Source of the DNA: a bacterium
GTDB taxonomy: Bacteria > Zhuqueibacterota > Zhuqueibacteria > Zhuqueibacterales > Zhuqueibacteraceae
Reading direction: 5' to 3'
NCBI GenBank assembly: GCA_023150945.1
Contig: JAKLJX010000016.1
Span: 101,866 to 165,865, forward strand
DNA: 64,000 nucleotides
In this document: positions 62,753 to 64,000 of the stretch, in pieces
Layout: each line of letters opens with the position of its first letter
Position numbering within the stretch: position 1 is the stretch's first letter
Notes under the pieces: model-generated
Seen by the model: the letters and a program-made list of their open reading frames with translations, nothing else
Told to the model about the DNA's origin: nothing
Database searches by the model: none
Program-made: the position numbers and the translations under genes

Positions 62753-63259
62753 TCACTCCCATTGCCGCAAGAGGCGAATCATCTCGCCCGGATCTTCCAC
62801 TGCCATCAATTGCTCGATGGCATTGTAAAAAGTGCTGATCTCGGCGAGGTGCTTGTAGATTTTCAAATACAAGTTCTCGTCTTCGTGTCCGGGCGTGACC
62901 ACCACGAAGAAGATGTGGGTCAGTTCACCGTCGGCGGCATCGAAGTCCAGGCCTTCGACGGAACGCGCGATAGCGATGGTCAAATCGCGGATGTTGCTGG
63001 TGCGCACATGCGGCACTGCCAGGCCGCGGCCAATGGCCGTGGTGGCGCGGCGTTCGCGGTTGATCAAATCGGTGAGCAGCTTGCGTTTGTTGGTCACCTT
63101 GCCGGAGCGCTCGAGCAAATCGACCAGCTCAGCGAGAATTTTCTCTTTTTGTTGCTGCCGGAATTTTTCGAGGTTGGCGGCCGGCTCTTCCGGCGGCGGC
63201 AGCGGCGGCTCCATCTCCAGCTTGATCAAATCCGTCGACAGGTAGCGGGTCAAATTCAT
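62753..63259 (-). CDS. PTS IIA / PtsN-like regulatory protein
   Basis: 168 residues. C-terminal PTS EIIA type-2 (fructose/Ntr family) domain with the phospho-histidine motif TAIGRGLAVPHVRT (His near residue 84) and VVTPGHEDENLYLKIYKHLAEI. The N-terminal ~35 residues (Pro-rich, then coiled coil) are extra. Possible role in phosphotransfer-based regulation, as for PtsN; SixA at 8463 might dephosphorylate such a histidine, but that is only a guess. It is divergent from the DUF2914 gene. Confidence 0.8.
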   Translation of the reverse strand: MNLTRYLSTDLIKLEMEPPLPPPEEPAANLEKFRQQQKEKILAELVDLLERSGKVTNKRKLLTDLINRERRATTAIGRGLAVPHVRTSNIRDLTIAIARSVEGLDFDAADGELTHIFFVVVTPGHEDENLYLKIYKHLAEISTFYNAIEQLMAVEDPGEMIRLLRQWE

Positions 63260-63404
63260 TGCTCGGATCCTCGGGAAACATTTTCACGGCGAAATGTCGC
63301 GAATTTAGCGCGCCGGCTCGCCTTTCGCAAGTCTTTTATCCGCCTGGCGGATTTTATCGTTGTTCACTGCAGTCAAGGACCCCAATCATGGAGGACAACT
63401 TCAA

Positions 63405-63809
63405 ATGAAACAACTCAGTGTTCTTGCCCTGTTGGGCCTCGCCCTGCTGACGCATTCCCCGGCGGCCGCGCAAGAGGCCGACTCGATCCGCATCAACCGC
63501 CTGGTGATTTGCACCGCGGTGGTGGATCGCGAGCCATCGGGTGAAGCCACGGAATTCGACGCCACCACACCCATGCTCTATTGTTTCACCGAGCTGGACG
63601 GCGCGGAAGGCGAGGTGACGCACGCCTGGTTTCAGGGCGACTCTCTGCGCTCCGAAGTGAAGCTCAACAAGGGCCGCACCGGCCGCTGGCGCACCTGGTC
63701 GAGCAAGACCATGGCCACCGAGGCCACCGGCGCCTGGAAAGTCGAAGTTCGCGACGCCGCGGGCCACGTGCTCAAGAGCGTGCACTTCACGTTTGGCAAG
63801 ACGGAATGA
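63405..63809 (+). CDS. DUF2914 secreted protein
   Basis: 134 residues. Signal peptide (LSVLALLGLALLTHSPAAAQ), then a small beta-rich domain with LVICTAVVDREP, MLYCFTELDG, GRWRTWSSK and TGAWKVEVRDAAGHVLKSVHF, the DUF2914 pattern. Members occur in periplasmic or membrane contexts; function unknown. ATG 63405 has GGAGG 10 nt upstream; the open frame from 63360 adds residues without a ribosome site. Confidence 0.8.
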   Translation: MKQLSVLALLGLALLTHSPAAAQEADSIRINRLVICTAVVDREPSGEATEFDATTPMLYCFTELDGAEGEVTHAWFQGDSLRSEVKLNKGRTGRWRTWSSKTMATEATGAWKVEVRDAAGHVLKSVHFTFGKTE

Positions 63810-64000
63810 AGTTCGAGCGGCCTTCTGTAGCTGTTGCGCTGCGGAGGGCCGCAGCTACTCTCCGCACGACGGCACTGCAGCAACCAAGTTTGCCGCGCAG
63901 ATTGATTCGGGCTGCGGCTTGGTGCCCCGTTGCCTCAAAATTAAATGTTACCCAAATTTGTGAGAACTGGGGTGATTTTGATTTATTGTTCTTTTGCTGT
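63810..64000. other. Window-edge intergenic sequence
   Basis: No gene recognised. Contains GTAGCTG...CAGCTAC near 63823-63854 (imperfect hairpin without T-tract) and the CCGTTGCCTCAAAA motif (63928-63941) shared with 26917-26930. Confidence 0.4.

Noticed and set aside
63338..63355. ATCCGCC/GGCGGAT hairpin between the divergent PTS and DUF2914 genes
   Set aside because: Loop is too small and there is no T-tract; might be an operator, but nothing supports it.
1..64000. CRISPR array, tRNA, rRNA or transposase
   Set aside because: None seen by reading; the tandem repeats found lack CRISPR-like spacers and no transposase or integrase motif was noticed.

Overview
The window looks like chromosome of an uncultured, Gram-negative, FCB-superphylum bacterium, most like candidate division KSB1 or Calditrichota. 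GC content is high (about 60%, by eye). Two secreted proteins end in the 'NPFNP..TIRF ... GIYFYRL' C-terminal sorting/FlgD-like domain. There are several giant beta-propeller sensor kinases, and a radA-tgt-yajC-def-fmt-rsmB-PASTA-rpe housekeeping run. The phylum is inferred from protein style only; no rRNA, tRNA or CRISPR was seen.

Layout. 0-11 kb: the 3' end of a PepD-type dipeptidase, then a DUF11-repeat surface protein, a PorV/PorQ-like barrel and an OmpA-family protein that resemble a secretion/adhesion triad. These are followed by SixA, a lipoprotein and a cyclic-nucleotide-gated K+ channel. 11-17 kb: an accessory island with a four-helix-bundle gene bracketed by heptanucleotide repeats, a DUF4062-NACHT-TPR (NLR-like) protein, a MazEF-like pair enclosed by an 89-bp direct repeat of the NACHT gene's 3' end, and a frameshifted HEPN-like gene with its partner. 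17-31.5 kb: housekeeping genes, nearly all on the minus strand (zinc ribbon, membrane ferredoxin, TPR protein, SirB1-like protein, PlsY, a FakA-FakB type fusion, a broken nucleotidyltransferase module, then rpe back to radA). 31.9-53 kb: a signalling and surface region with a PP2C response regulator overlapping a 1262-residue hybrid sensor kinase, three secreted proteins, a second propeller kinase, two tandem FIST sensors and a triple-GAF-like kinase. 53-64 kb: two paralogous phytoene-desaturase-like oxidoreductases enclosing a HepT/MntA toxin-antitoxin pair, small membrane and HEAT proteins, leuS, a PTS-IIA/PtsN-like protein and a DUF2914 protein.

The most notable structure is in the DNA rather than in any single gene. 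Tandem repeats with an exact 7-bp period occur at about nine places, both between genes and in frame inside two proteins (the NACHT protein and kinase 2). Gene 3' ends recur as orphan fragments: one flanks the MazEF-like pair, one lies beyond the FG-GAP gene downstream of kinase 1, and one precedes kinase 2. The kinases share long stretches of identical DNA and have modular, compositionally patchy sensor regions. Together these suggest active recombination and repeat-driven remodelling of sensor and defence genes.

Functionally, the FIST pair probably senses small ligands for the adjacent kinase. The propeller kinases and the PP2C regulator probably form phosphorelay or anti-sigma-type outputs. 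The 11-17 kb region and the HepT/MntA and nucleotidyltransferase modules are candidate defence or addiction systems.
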